Below, one piece after another: positions 31,601 through 43,600 of a stretch of 64,000 nucleotides of DNA; position 1 is the first letter of the stretch; each line of letters begins with the position of its first letter. The stretch is from Coccinella septempunctata. Its lineage: Eukaryota > Arthropoda > Insecta > Coleoptera > Coccinellidae. The notes under the pieces were generated by a model. That model was not told the DNA's origin. It worked only from the letters and a program-made list of their open reading frames with translations, and made no database searches. Where the stretch lies: contig NC_058195.1 of NCBI RefSeq assembly GCF_907165205.1, positions 16,306,001-16,370,000 on the forward strand, read 5' to 3'. The position numbers and the translations under genes were made by a program.

Positions 31601-34600
31601 AAATAAACTATAAATGTTCAAATTGCTCTCCGAAATCTTGTCAACAGTACTTTAATCGAATTACGCATTATTTTTGGTATACTCCAGGTAAATTTCGAAA
31701 ACTAAAAAGGGGTGTCATTTGTGGATTGAAAATAATAGAAATGAATGTGAATCAATCTGTGTAACGTTTATGTTGATAGTCCTCCAGCAGAACAGCCAGT
31801 AGACATTTGGTGGTCCGACTTATCGTAGGTTATCCACTTTTTCAATAAGCTTAGAGAACATCAAATGAAAAAAGAGTACACCTGTATCATCAATAGTTAT
31901 TTTTCTTCTTGTTTTTCTAGCTTTCATTCTCGCAAATTCGTTGACAATTTCTAGAAAACTGATATTCCCGATGATCAATAATGACCATGATTCGATTGTT
32001 GAATCTATTTCAACCATGGTTGATCTGAGTGTTTAGTCGTGAATATTAGGTTGCCTAACTCGCATTATCGGCGAGCAATAGCTTACACGGAGGTTCTCAC
32101 CGTCTGCGCTCAGGTTGAGGCATTCCTCAACTCTCGTTCTGATTTTGAGGTGCTCACACCAGGGTATTTTGTGGTTTTTCGCTCCCTCGCCGCTCCTTCT
32201 GATAACGATGACAGTTCAGTGTCTGTCAACCGTCTGTCTCGTTGGCAACTAGTCCAGCGATTTCAGCAGGTTTTATGATTCTGGAAGCGTTGGCGTCAAG
32301 AGTACTGCCTACCTTGCAGCAACGTCATGATTGGTTGCATCCATCTACTCCTATACCTACTTTCAGGTACCGTTGTCCAACATTCGACAGTCCGAGTCAT
32401 TCGCTTGACAAAAGAAGACGTGCTATAGTGCTCCTAGTGCTATAAAAGAGAAAGCGGAAGAGAAGTTCGAGGTGAAAGTGCCCACTAACAAAGCTACGGA
32501 ATATTTGATTCCGACTGTGAAGTTTGTGTAGGTTCTATATTTGTTATCGGAATTTTAATTCGTTAAAATTTTCAAAGTTGGTGTTCATCCTCAGTGTCCA
32601 GAATTTGTTTCTCGTTGGCAGAAAACATCAGGTGAGCTTATTTTTCGTATCTTTTGTCTGATTCTTCTCATAGCGTAGAAAACTTTCGGCTTTATACCAT
32701 AGTTTTATATTAGACTATTTCAGTGAAGATTTCTGAATATTTTATTATTTTCAAATTGTTTGATATTTTGAGATTTTTTAGTATAAAACCATGTCGGAAA
32801 CCTCAGATAATGAGGGTTCCTACATGGAAGCGACCGATGCTGAAGAATTCAGCGAAGGCGAACACGAGGAGCTTGTAAAGCTCAGAGAAGAAAATGGCCA
32901 GTTGAAAGCTCAAATTGTCCAACTGACCGAAACTGTGTCACAGTTGGTCGGTGAGATGCGCCTCTTGAGAGAGGAAATGACCCGAAATAATATGCCAAAA
33001 TTCCCCATTTACGCCACTATTACAAAACCGGTAGCGGGTTCCAAAAATAATTCCCTTAAAGGAATTGTTTCACAACCCGAAACAAGAAAAAATGATACAA
33101 CGTTGGTTGCGAAGGCCCCAAATGCGCCCCCAACTAAACGCGCGCGAAAAGAAAGCTCCTCTTCTGATGAGGAGACCGTCAAGCAGACAACGGGAGTGCC
33201 TAAAAGGGATAAAATCCCACCCATCATGATGATTGGTACATCAGATTGGGTAGAGATCTCAAAAGCTCTCTATACCAAGAAATTCACCTCGAGACGTTGA
33301 AGCAGGTAGATGTGTTGAATGATACCAGTGCGATACGTCATCTCTCGTGTTGTAAAAGAGAAAGTCGAAGTGAAAGTGTACACTAGCGAAGCAGTGCGAT
33401 ACGTCATCTCTCGTGTTGTAAAAGAGAAAGTCGAAGTGAAAGTGTACACTAGCGAAGCTACGGAATTTTTGATTCCGTCTACGAAACTTCCGAAGTTTTT
33501 TGTAAGTTCTATAAGTGTATGTGTTATAGAGCGGAAATTCGTTCAAATTCAGTGTGTTCAGTGTCGAGTCCAGATCACCCCCAAGATCGCTGGTTCCACG
33601 GATATCACTGGTGAGTCGATTTAGTTTTCTCATAGTATAGAAAATATATAACTTAGCCACATAGCTTAGAAGTAACATATTAGTGAGTATTTCCAATATT
33701 CATTATTACACAGAAATACCTTATATAGTTCAATACGGACAAAAAGCCATGTCGGAGGTCTCAGACAATGAGAGCTCCTACATGGAAGCTACGGACACTG
33801 AAGAATTCAGCGATAGAGAAGCAGAGGAGCTTGTAAGGCTCAAAGAAGAGAATGAGCAATTGAAGGCTCAAATGAATAAATTAACTGAAACCGTAGCTCA
33901 GTTGGTCGGGGAGATACGCCTCTTGAGAGAGGAAGTTAATAAGAGTAAAGCCCCTCAATCCCCTAGTTTTGCGGAAATTGCAAAACACATTTCGGCACAT
34001 AAATCTCCCACATTTGCAGAAATTGCAAAGCCGGTAGCAGTCCCCAAAAATTCCTCCAAACAGGAAGAGAAGAAAAATTTTGCAACTCAAGTTGCAAAAA
34101 CCCAGAACGCGCCACCCACAAAACGCGCGCGTAAAGAAAGTGCATCTTCAGACGAAGAGACCGCAAAAAAAGCAACGGAGATACCTAAAAAAGGTGAAAT
34201 TCCACCCATCACGACGATGGGTACAGCCTCAGCTCAACAGAAAAACACTCCTGTGGAGGAGAGGAAAGAAAAAATCCCCCCTGTCACCCTGAGAGGTACG
34301 TCCGAATGGACGTCAATTTCCAACGCGTTAATGCGAAACGGTATTAAATACCAAAGAGCGACGACAGTAAAGGACGGTATAAGAATCGTCCCACAAAGCG
34401 CCGATGATCATAGAAGGATGACGGACTTCCTTCATAAAATAAATAGGGAGTTTTACACTCTTCAACGGGAGGAAGAAAAGAAAATATACGCGGTAGTGAG
34501 ATACCTACCGCTGGATGCAGATATCCCGACGATCCTTGACGACCTCAAGGATCAAGGGATCGTCGATGCTGAGGTCATAAGGATGACCTCAAATAAAACA

Positions 34601-37600
34601 AAAAAGCCGATGCCCTTATTGCTGGTTAAAACCCAGAATAAGGGTATCTTCGAGGTGAAAAGGCTCTACAACATGAACTGTGTTGTTGAACCTAAGAGAA
34701 GGACGACCGGGCCTGGACAATGTTACCGCTGTCAGCGATATGGACATGCCCAAAGTAAGTGCACTTTTCCATGGAGGTGCGTGAAATGCTCCGGTAATCA
34801 CAGCTCCAAGGAGTGTACGCTAACCAGGGAGAACGAGGAGCGAAATGCCTCTTGTGTTCTCTGCGGAGAGCAAGGACATCCAGCCAGCTACAAGGGATGT
34901 AGCGAATGGAAATTGGTCACTAAAAAGACCAAGAGATTGCCAAGATCGAACCAGACCAGCTCGAGGCCAACACAAAATACACCGAGGCCATCCCAAAACT
35001 CTTCGGAAGTGAAGAAACCCCAGGAAACTGCAACCAAAGTGGTCAAAGACACGGAGAATCCAGAGAAAAAGATGGAAAAGTCAAAAACCGTCAAAAAAGC
35101 CGAAACCAGGAAAGGAATTTCTGGAATCACTGAGGAACTAGATAAGTTCACGAAAAACCTCCTCAGCACGATGATGCACAATCTGGAGAAAGAGATTGAG
35201 AAGAAGATGCAGCAAATTATTAAGAATATTTAATGGCTGAAACGACGATTAAGAACAATCTCATAATTGTCTCTTGGAACGTCGAAGGATTGAGAGCCCG
35301 CAGATCAGAATTCGAAGAACTGATTGAAGAGAAGAGACCGGATGTCATAGCTCTCCAAGAAACCCAAGAAACAAGACTTAACGCCAACGTTCGGATAGCA
35401 TTTCCCAATTACGATATCTACAGAAATGATAGACCTAACAGCACAGGTGGCGTTGCTATACTGGCTAGAAGGAATATGGATCACCATTTCGACCAAATAT
35501 TCAATGGACAAGAAGTAGAAGCAATATCGATTATTGTGAATACTAATCGAGGACAAGTGAAGATTATTTCAACTTATAAATCACCGGATAAGGACATGCT
35601 GGAAGAGGATCTAAAAATGCTACTAGAAGGAAGACACCCTAAAATCATAATTGGTGATCTTAACTGCAAATCGCAGGAATGGAATAGTCGGGTGGAAAAT
35701 ACCAACGGGAGAAGACTGAAGATTTATGCTGAAAAACTTAATGCAGTTGTAATAGGACCTGATATACCGACCTACATACCAAGAGTAAATGGACTACCCG
35801 ATGTACTGGATATTGTCGTGATGAAAGACATCACTGAAGAAATCAGCATTGATACAATAGAAGACGGAACTTCAGACCACAATCCCATAGAATTCATAGT
35901 GGGACATGGCCCAAGAAACGAAGAAGAGACACAAACCAAGGATCGCACAGACTGGGAGAAATATAAGAATTTACTTCAGGAGAAAATCACGGAAATTCCC
36001 CAAATAAACATCCGGGATGAATTAGATGAAGCAGTTGAAAAATTGGAATATCAAATAAAAGAAGCCTATGAAGAAAGCACCAAGAGAATAAGGAAACCAA
36101 TTCCGAAACATTCACACGGAGATACGCCAAGGGATATAAAGGAACTTATAAAAAAGAACAGAAGACTCAGAAAAATCTACAGAACAACAAAAAGAGAAGA
36201 AGACAAGAAGAAACTGAATAAGCATAGCCAGATATTGAAAAATGCTTTAACAGAACTGCGTAATAACAGATGGCACCAGAGATTAAGGAAACTGAATACA
36301 ATAGATCACTCGGCTTGGAAAATGCAAAAACGCTTACGACGAGAACAGACAGTTATACCTCCACTGCATGGAGCAAACGGAATGGTATATACGAGACTTG
36401 AAAAAGCCGAAGCACTTGCCGACTCGATTGAGAGAGAAGCCAGAATAAATTACAGAAATGATGATGACAATAAAGATCTAGAAGAAGAAGTGGAGGCAAA
36501 TGAAGAACTGATGATGGAACCACCGGAAACCGAAATCATTCCAAACCCGGCTTCACCAACAGAAATCAAAGAGATCATAATGAAATTGAAAAACAGGAAA
36601 GCGCCGGGAGAAGATAGGATAACGAATTATATGTTGAAGAAATTGCCTAAAAAAGGAATAGCAGCCTTGACGAATATAACAAACGGAGTGATGAGGACCG
36701 AATACTACCCAAAGAGATGGAAAACAGCAGAAATGATAGTTTTCAACAAGCCTGGAAAGGAACGGAAATTTCCTCAAAATAATAGACCAATCAGCCTACT
36801 ATCAGCACTAGGAAAAATCGTCGAGAGGGTTATCGCTAAAAGGCTGAATGAGGAAACAGAAATGTTGAAGATAATTCCACCCGAACAATTTGGGTTTCGA
36901 CGAGAACATTCGACTGAACTCCAATTACTACGGCTCATAGAATACGTCACCGAAGGAATGCAGACCAGACAGGCCACAGGATTAGTTCTGATGGATATCG
37001 AGAGAGCTTTTGATAGAGTATGGCACGAAGGCCTAATCTACAAGATGAAAAAAGCAGGATATTCGACCAAGCTGTGCAAGATTATAAGGAACTATCTGAG
37101 GAATAGAAACTTTTATGTGAAAATAGATGGAGCAACCTCTCAAACCAGACAATTGGAAGCGGGAGTGCCTCAAGGATCGGTACTTGGACCTCTGCTTTAC
37201 GTAATATACGTCTATGATATCCCGAAGAATGCTAGAAATATGCTCACCTTGTACGCAGATGACACAGGAATAGCGTTCAGACATCGACGCCCAGAGATCA
37301 TACACCGGAGACTGCAGGAAGCCATAGATGAATTACTCAAATGGTGCATCAAATGGAAAATACAAATCAATGGAAGAAAGACTCAAGCAATATTACTGCA
37401 AAAGAGAAGATTGAGGATGGAAGAAAACCTTGAAGTTGATGGAGAAGAGGTTGAATGGAAAAATGAAGCAACATACCTAGGAGTGACGCTTGACAGAGGA
37501 CTTACATGGAAAAACCACATCAAATGTGCAGTTGATAAAACAAAAGCCGCAATGAGTAAACTTTATCCACTCATAGGCAGAAGAAGTCACATGAATAAGA

Positions 37601-40600
37601 ACATCAAGTTGACGATGATTAAAACAATTGCGCGACCACAACTCACATATGGATCGGCGGCATGGGGCTTCGCAGCCAAGACCCACATCAAGAAAATACA
37701 GGCCACTGAGAATAAACTCCTTAGAATGGCGATGGACGTACCCTGGTTTGTTAGGAACAAACAAATCTACAAGGACTTGGAATGGGAACCAGTTACAGAA
37801 TTTATGAAGAGAAAGGCGGAAAGGATATTCGACAAAGCCAAACAACATACAAATGAGGAACTACGAAGATTAGTCGACTACGATCCAACGGAAGAAGCTA
37901 GAAGGTCAAGAACCTACCACCGAAGACCCAGAGATCAGTTAAGTATTTAAATGTAACCAAAGAAGAGCTTAACCTATAAAAGCTATAGGCAGCATACAAA
38001 TATCAACACGACTATGATCGTGTGAGAGTCCAGAAACCATAAGAGTCAACTGGTTAATAGGCAAAATGCCCGGAACCTATGAAGAAGCAGTTAAGGGTTT
38101 TTAGTGGGTCTCGAGCTCAGAGAGTGAGAATCCCCACACTGTTCCCCCTCAGGAGAGGGTGTGTTCGTCTGTTTGCAGATTTTCCCCCTGCTACACCAAA
38201 AAAAAAAAAAAACAAGAAATTCAGCTATAACCGGGCTACTGTAGTGAGAGACGGAATCAAGATTATAGCCACAACAGTAGATGACTACAGAAAAATAACT
38301 AAATTCTTCGACCAACTTGGAAAGGAGTATTTCACATACCAGATGGAAGAGGAAAAGAAAATTTACGCCGTCATTAGGCATCTTCCAATAGACGCAGATC
38401 TGGAATTGATTAAAAATAACCTGAAATTCCAGGGAATCGATGATGCTGAGGTGTCTAAAATGACATCAAACAAAACGAAAAAGCCGATACCATTATATCT
38501 GGTTAAAACCCAAAAGAAGGAGATATTCGACATCCAACGACTCTACAACCTTTGTATTACAGTCGAACCAAAAAAGAAGGCAGAAAGTCCAAGCCAGTGC
38601 TTTAGATGCCAAAGGTACGGACATGCACAGAACAAATGCTCCTTCCCGTGGAGATGCGTGAAGTGCTCAGGAAGTCATAGGAGCAATGATTGCACACTCA
38701 CCAGAAAAGGTGAAGAGAGAAATGCCACATGCGTCTTATGTGGAGAAGAGGGCCATCCAGCTAGCTACAAAGGATGTAGCGAGTTCAAGTTGGTGACCAG
38801 AAAGAAGAATTCCCGAAAATCAGTTGAACAGAAAGAGAAGGTAACAAAAACAACAACTTCGGAACAAAAACTTCAGGAAGTAGCGAAGACCCAACCTACA
38901 GAGCAGGAAAAGAAGGGGGAGACTCCAAAACCCGTTCAGAAAAAAGAAGGACAGAAGAAGCTTACAATGAAACAGGCTGTGAACAGTCAACAGGAGAAGA
39001 AAAAGATATCTGAATCAGCCGATGATTTAGATATCTTCACGGAAAAAATTTTCAACAAGATAATGTTGAAAATTGAGAGGGAAATGGAGAAAAAACTCCA
39101 AGCATTATTTAGTAAACTGAATTAATGGACCTTACGGATATTAGGAAGAAATCCCTCAAGATAATCTCGTGGAACATAAACGGGATCAACACTCGGAAAG
39201 CCGAGATAGAACAAATAATATCAGAAAGACAACCTGATATTAAAGCCCTACAGGAAACAAGAATAAACCGGAACAGACGACTGAATTTCATGAATTATGA
39301 AACATATAGATGTGACAGAATTACAAACACCGGAGGAGGAGTAGCAATATTGGTGAGAACAGATCTGAAACACTACTTTAAAAGTAGATCCGACAAAACA
39401 CAAGGAAAAACAGAAAAAGTGACGATTATTGCCGAATTAAAAAGGCAAAGAGTCGAAATAACCTCGGCGTATAAGCCACCACAAAACAATCTATTGGAAG
39501 AAGAGATAAACAACATGTTGGAAGGATCAAACCCGAAAATCTCCATCGGAGATTTCAACTGTAAATCCCCATTATGGAACAGCATAACAGAGAATAGAAA
39601 TGGCAAAAAACTCAAGGATTTCGCCGAAAAACAAAATGCAATAGTGATTGGACCAGAGCTACCGACATATCTTGCTTTTGGAAGAGGAATACCAGATGTA
39701 ATAGATATCGCGATATTGAAAAATATAACTCAAGAATTCTCGATTGAAACTTTGGAAGATGGAACCTCAAACCACAATCCCGTGGAATTGACAATTGGAG
39801 AAGAACCAAGAGAAAAACTGCTGGAAATAAGAAAATATACCAATTGGGCTGAATACAGCCATTTAATTAATCGGAAATAACAGAAATTCCAACAATAAGC
39901 ACTCCAGACGATCTGGAATGTGCGGTTGATAAACTGGAAGAGATTATATTGAAAGCTTACGAAAAAAGCACGAGAAGAGTGAAGAGACCAGCACCAAGTC
40001 ATCCGCATGGCGATACGCCTAAAGAAGGAAAAGATCTTATACAAGAAAATCGAAGACTCAGAAGAATATATAGGATGAACAAAAATGATCTAAATAGAAG
40101 GAACCTTAACCGACATAGCCAAGTTCTGAAAAATGCCCTGAAAGATCTAAGAACGAGCAGATGGAACAAAAGGGTTCAAGAACTGAATACAAGCGATCAT
40201 TCTGCATGGAGAATGCAAAAAAGCTTACGAGGAGAAAAGACTAAAATTCCACCCCTACACGGAGAAAGGGAAATGGCTTATACCAATACTGATAAGGCAG
40301 ATGCATTGGCGGACTCGATCGAACGAGAATCGAGAATAAATTACAGGATAGACGACGATAATGAAGATTTGGAAGAACTGGTTGAAGAAAATGATGAAGA
40401 AATGGATGAATTACCAGCGACTGCTGAAATAGACAAGCCAACATCGCCAAATGAAATCAGGGAAATAATTAGAAGTTTGAAGAAGAGGAAAGCTCCCGGA
40501 AGCGATAAAATAACGAATGTTATGTTAAAGAAATTACCTAGAAAAGGTATAGCCGCTCTAACAAATATCGCGAATGGAATTATGAGGACAGAACACTACC

Positions 40601-43600
40601 CAGAAAAATGGAAAACAGCAGAAGTCATAGTATTCAATAAACCATTCAAAGAGAAGAAGTTTCCACAAGACTACAGACCGATAAGTCTACTGTCGGCGTT
40701 AGGAAAAGTAGTAGAAAGAATTATCGCCACGAGGCTTAATGAGGAAACCGAAAATCTGAAACTAATACCACCAGAACAGTTCGGATTCAGAAGAGATCAT
40801 TCAACAGAACAACAATTATTAAGGCTCACAGAGTACATAACAGAGGGATTCCAAAATACACAAGCTACAGGTCTTGTTTTACTAGACGTCGCCAGAGCAT
40901 TCCACAGAGTATGGCATGAAGGATTAATATATAAGATGAGATGTGCTGGATATTCGATCAAAATATGCAAGTTGATCAGGAATTATCTCAAAAATAGAAG
41001 ATTTTACGTGAAAGTGGGAGGAAAATGCTCCTCAACAAGAGATATAGAGGCTGGAGTACCCCAAGGATCAGTACTTGGGCCACTTCTGTACAACATATAC
41101 ATCCACGATATTCCGAAAAATCCAAGAACCATGCTAACGTTATATGCTGACGACACAGGCATAGCAACTCGACACCGTAACCCAGAAGTAATAGAACGAG
41201 TTCTACAAGAGACGATTGACGAAACAAATGACTGGTGCATAAAGTGGAAAATCAAGCTCAATGGACAAAAGAGCCAAGCCATATTACTACAGAAGAGAAG
41301 ACTGCGACCCACAACGAAACTGGATGTTGACGGCGAAGAAATCGACTGGAAAAATAAAGCCAGATATTTAGGAATAACGCTTGACAAAGGACTTACCTGG
41401 AAAAGTCATATCAAACAAGCAATCGACAAAACGAAAGCAGCAATGAATAGACTCTATCCTCTGATAGGAAGAAGAGGCCACATGTCGAAAGAGACAAAAT
41501 TGAAGATAATCAAAGCCGTTGCTAGGCCTCAACTGACTTATGGATCAGTTGCTTGGGGTTTCGCGGCAAAGAGCCATATCAAAAAAATTCAGGCCACTGA
41601 AAACAAGCTACTACGATGTGCAATAGATGCATCTTGGTTTGTCAGGAATAGACAGATTTATAAGGACCTGAAATGGGAAACCATAACGGAATTCATGAAC
41701 AGAAAAGCAGAGAAATTATTCGAAACAGCGAAAAACCATCCGAATCAAGAACTCAGGAGAGTAGTGGACTACGACCCAGAGGAAGACAAAAGGAGAATGC
41801 GAATTTACCGAAGGAGACCAAGAGATCAATTCAAAAGAGATTAAAATAACAACAGAAACTTTTTGAAAAATTCAATAAAGTGTTAATCCAATAGAGGATA
41901 AACACATAAATCCCAGCACGATAGTGTGCGAGAAGAAAATCGACCAAGAGATGAACGGTTTATAGGCAAATGCCCGGAACCAAAATTCAAGAAGCAGTTG
42001 AGGGTTTTTAGTGGGTCTCGAGCTCAGGAGAGGGAGAAACCCCACACTGTTCCCCCTCAGGCGAGGGTGGTTCGTCTGTCTTGCAGATTTTCCCCCTGCT
42101 ACACCAAAAAAAAAAACATCTTTCGAGATGACAATCTTCCTCCTCTGTTTTTTTAGGAGCTGAATCCACATCTCGTGTAACTGATGTAGTTACTGCTTCT
42201 GGGACAATAAGACCACCAGTCGTCAAATTGTTCCCCCGACACTTAGTTGGGGAGCACAAAAGGAAAAATCGGGATTTACTCGAGCGTGTCAGATTAATAT
42301 AATGGCAGATACCTTGGACACCTTAGAGTACCTCTATCGAAAATTACACCTGTATATAGGGAGAATTATCTAGGACCGCCTGTCAGAATAGAAAAAAAAA
42401 ACATTGTACCTACTTACATTCTAGAGAGAGTCAGATTCAGATATATGTTGTTAACTACATGTTGAAAAGTATACATTTGAAAATGTGTGGGAGTCCGCTA
42501 AATTTGCAAAAAAACATCACGTCTACATTGTCGAGTGTGGTGGCTTTTTTTTCTCATTTCACAGCTAATGATTCAAGAATAACGGAAAAAATATAATCTG
42601 ACAGCCAAAACAATAAAAATTGGTCATAAAGATAACACAATCAGTTTTTTCAAATAATCTCTAATAATTGTTTTATCATTCATAATAAAAGTTGTAGAGC
42701 ATGCCATTTTGTACAAATCGTCCGAAGCGATTTTTTCTACATTCAAACGTTTTCGAGATTTATAGCGATGAATGTACATCAGCCTGGGATGCTACATTGA
42801 CCCTTTCCTTTCGCATGTATGGCTAAGCTTCTCGCGCTCATCCCCCTCTAGCTCGAGAATGGTTAAGAGAATGTAAGATGCTTCAGACAAAAGTTGGATA
42901 GAATTTTATTATCTACAACTTTCATAATGAATACATAAACGATTAGAGGTAAAGGAAGGGAGGAAGGGAGGGGGATGTATTGTTATCATCTTCAAACTGG
43001 CATTTTCAACTCTTCCAACTCAACTCAACCAACACAAGCCTGGTAATAGGCTATTTTTTTCTTCAAAAATATTGACCGAACAAATTAGAATTTTAGAATT
43101 TCTTTTCAAAAAATGAGGTACATTATCAACTCTATCTCTCTTCACCTTGTGGTTGACACGGAATGAAGCGAAATTTTTGGCCTCAGATGCCTGCCCATAA
43201 GGGCAGCCTTGGAGTCTATAATTTTATCTTACCTGCGAATGCCGATGTAAAAATCTTTCCAATTATTATATTGAAAAAGTCCAGAAGTATTTCTTCAGTC
43301 GGCCCGTTGAATATTGCCTCTTCCATAAACTCACTCGTTTGAACCAACGTTTCTATTTCTTCGGGCAAGGGATTATCTCTCTTCCCATCAAACTGATTAA
43401 CGAGTCCAGGAAAATTGTCGGGTTGGCTACTGAGGGCAGCTTGAAGATGCATAATGAAACAAAATCGGTTAGTATAGGTATTATGATCAAATTCTCTCTT
43501 CTTCCGAATCTATCATAAAGAGTTGAGACCATTTAAAAAAACATATATATGTATAAGAAGAATAAAACATTGAAGAGTGGACCATAATGTTCAATGAACC

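Larger units (their letters stand above)
33301..38212 (+). mobile_element. Full-length jockey-like LINE (LINE 1)
   Basis: 4.9 kb: 5' UTR with a 66-bp tandem repeat, ORF1, ORF2 overlapping it at TAATG, a 3' UTR with a CCCCCTCAGGAG-type hairpin region and a 14-base poly-A (38199-38212). Both ORFs are open, so this copy may be recently active. It sits head-to-tail with LINE 2, which begins at the next base. Confidence 0.88.
38213..42116 (+). mobile_element. 5'-truncated jockey-like LINE (LINE 2), head-to-tail with LINE 1
   Basis: It begins immediately after LINE 1 poly-A, in mid ORF1, and ends with a poly-A at 42106-42116. The 3' UTR matches LINE 1 and the 24795-26395 copy. ORF2 is broken by one frameshift. 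It is a different subfamily from LINE 1, clearly diverged in ORF1 and ORF2. Confidence 0.85.
32060..42240 (+). pseudogene. BEL/Pao retrotransposon integrase end, split by the LINE array
   Basis: Left piece (about 32066-32350): YTEVLTVCAQVEAFLNSR, then VLTPGYF and NRLSRWQLVQRFQQV, then a stop and FWKRW in continuation, the typical C-terminal region of BEL/Pao integrase. Right piece (about 42156-42240): TSRVTDVVTASGTIRPPVVK, like the RVVDV-T-G-RPVVKL end of the same polyprotein. Both are on the plus strand and in the right order, so the LINEs between appear to have inserted into this old element. Confidence 0.6.

Noticed and set aside
33259..33696. 145-codon minus-strand frame with repeated FASVHFHFDFLFYNTRDDVS
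   Set aside because: It is the antisense of the 66-bp tandem repeat in the LINE 5' UTR.
35233..37950. LINE ORF2 as a host gene
   Set aside because: Endonuclease plus reverse transcriptase motifs, flanking ORF1, 3' UTR and poly-A identify a mobile element.
38079..38212. N-terminal part of the 348-codon frame as real protein
   Set aside because: It is LINE 1 3' UTR and poly-A read through by chance into LINE 2 ORF1.
32400..42116. Telomeric retrotransposon array (HeT-A/TART-like chromosome end)
   Set aside because: The array is flanked on both sides by exons of the same gene and by pieces of one BEL/Pao element, and no telomere repeat is seen; it is internal.
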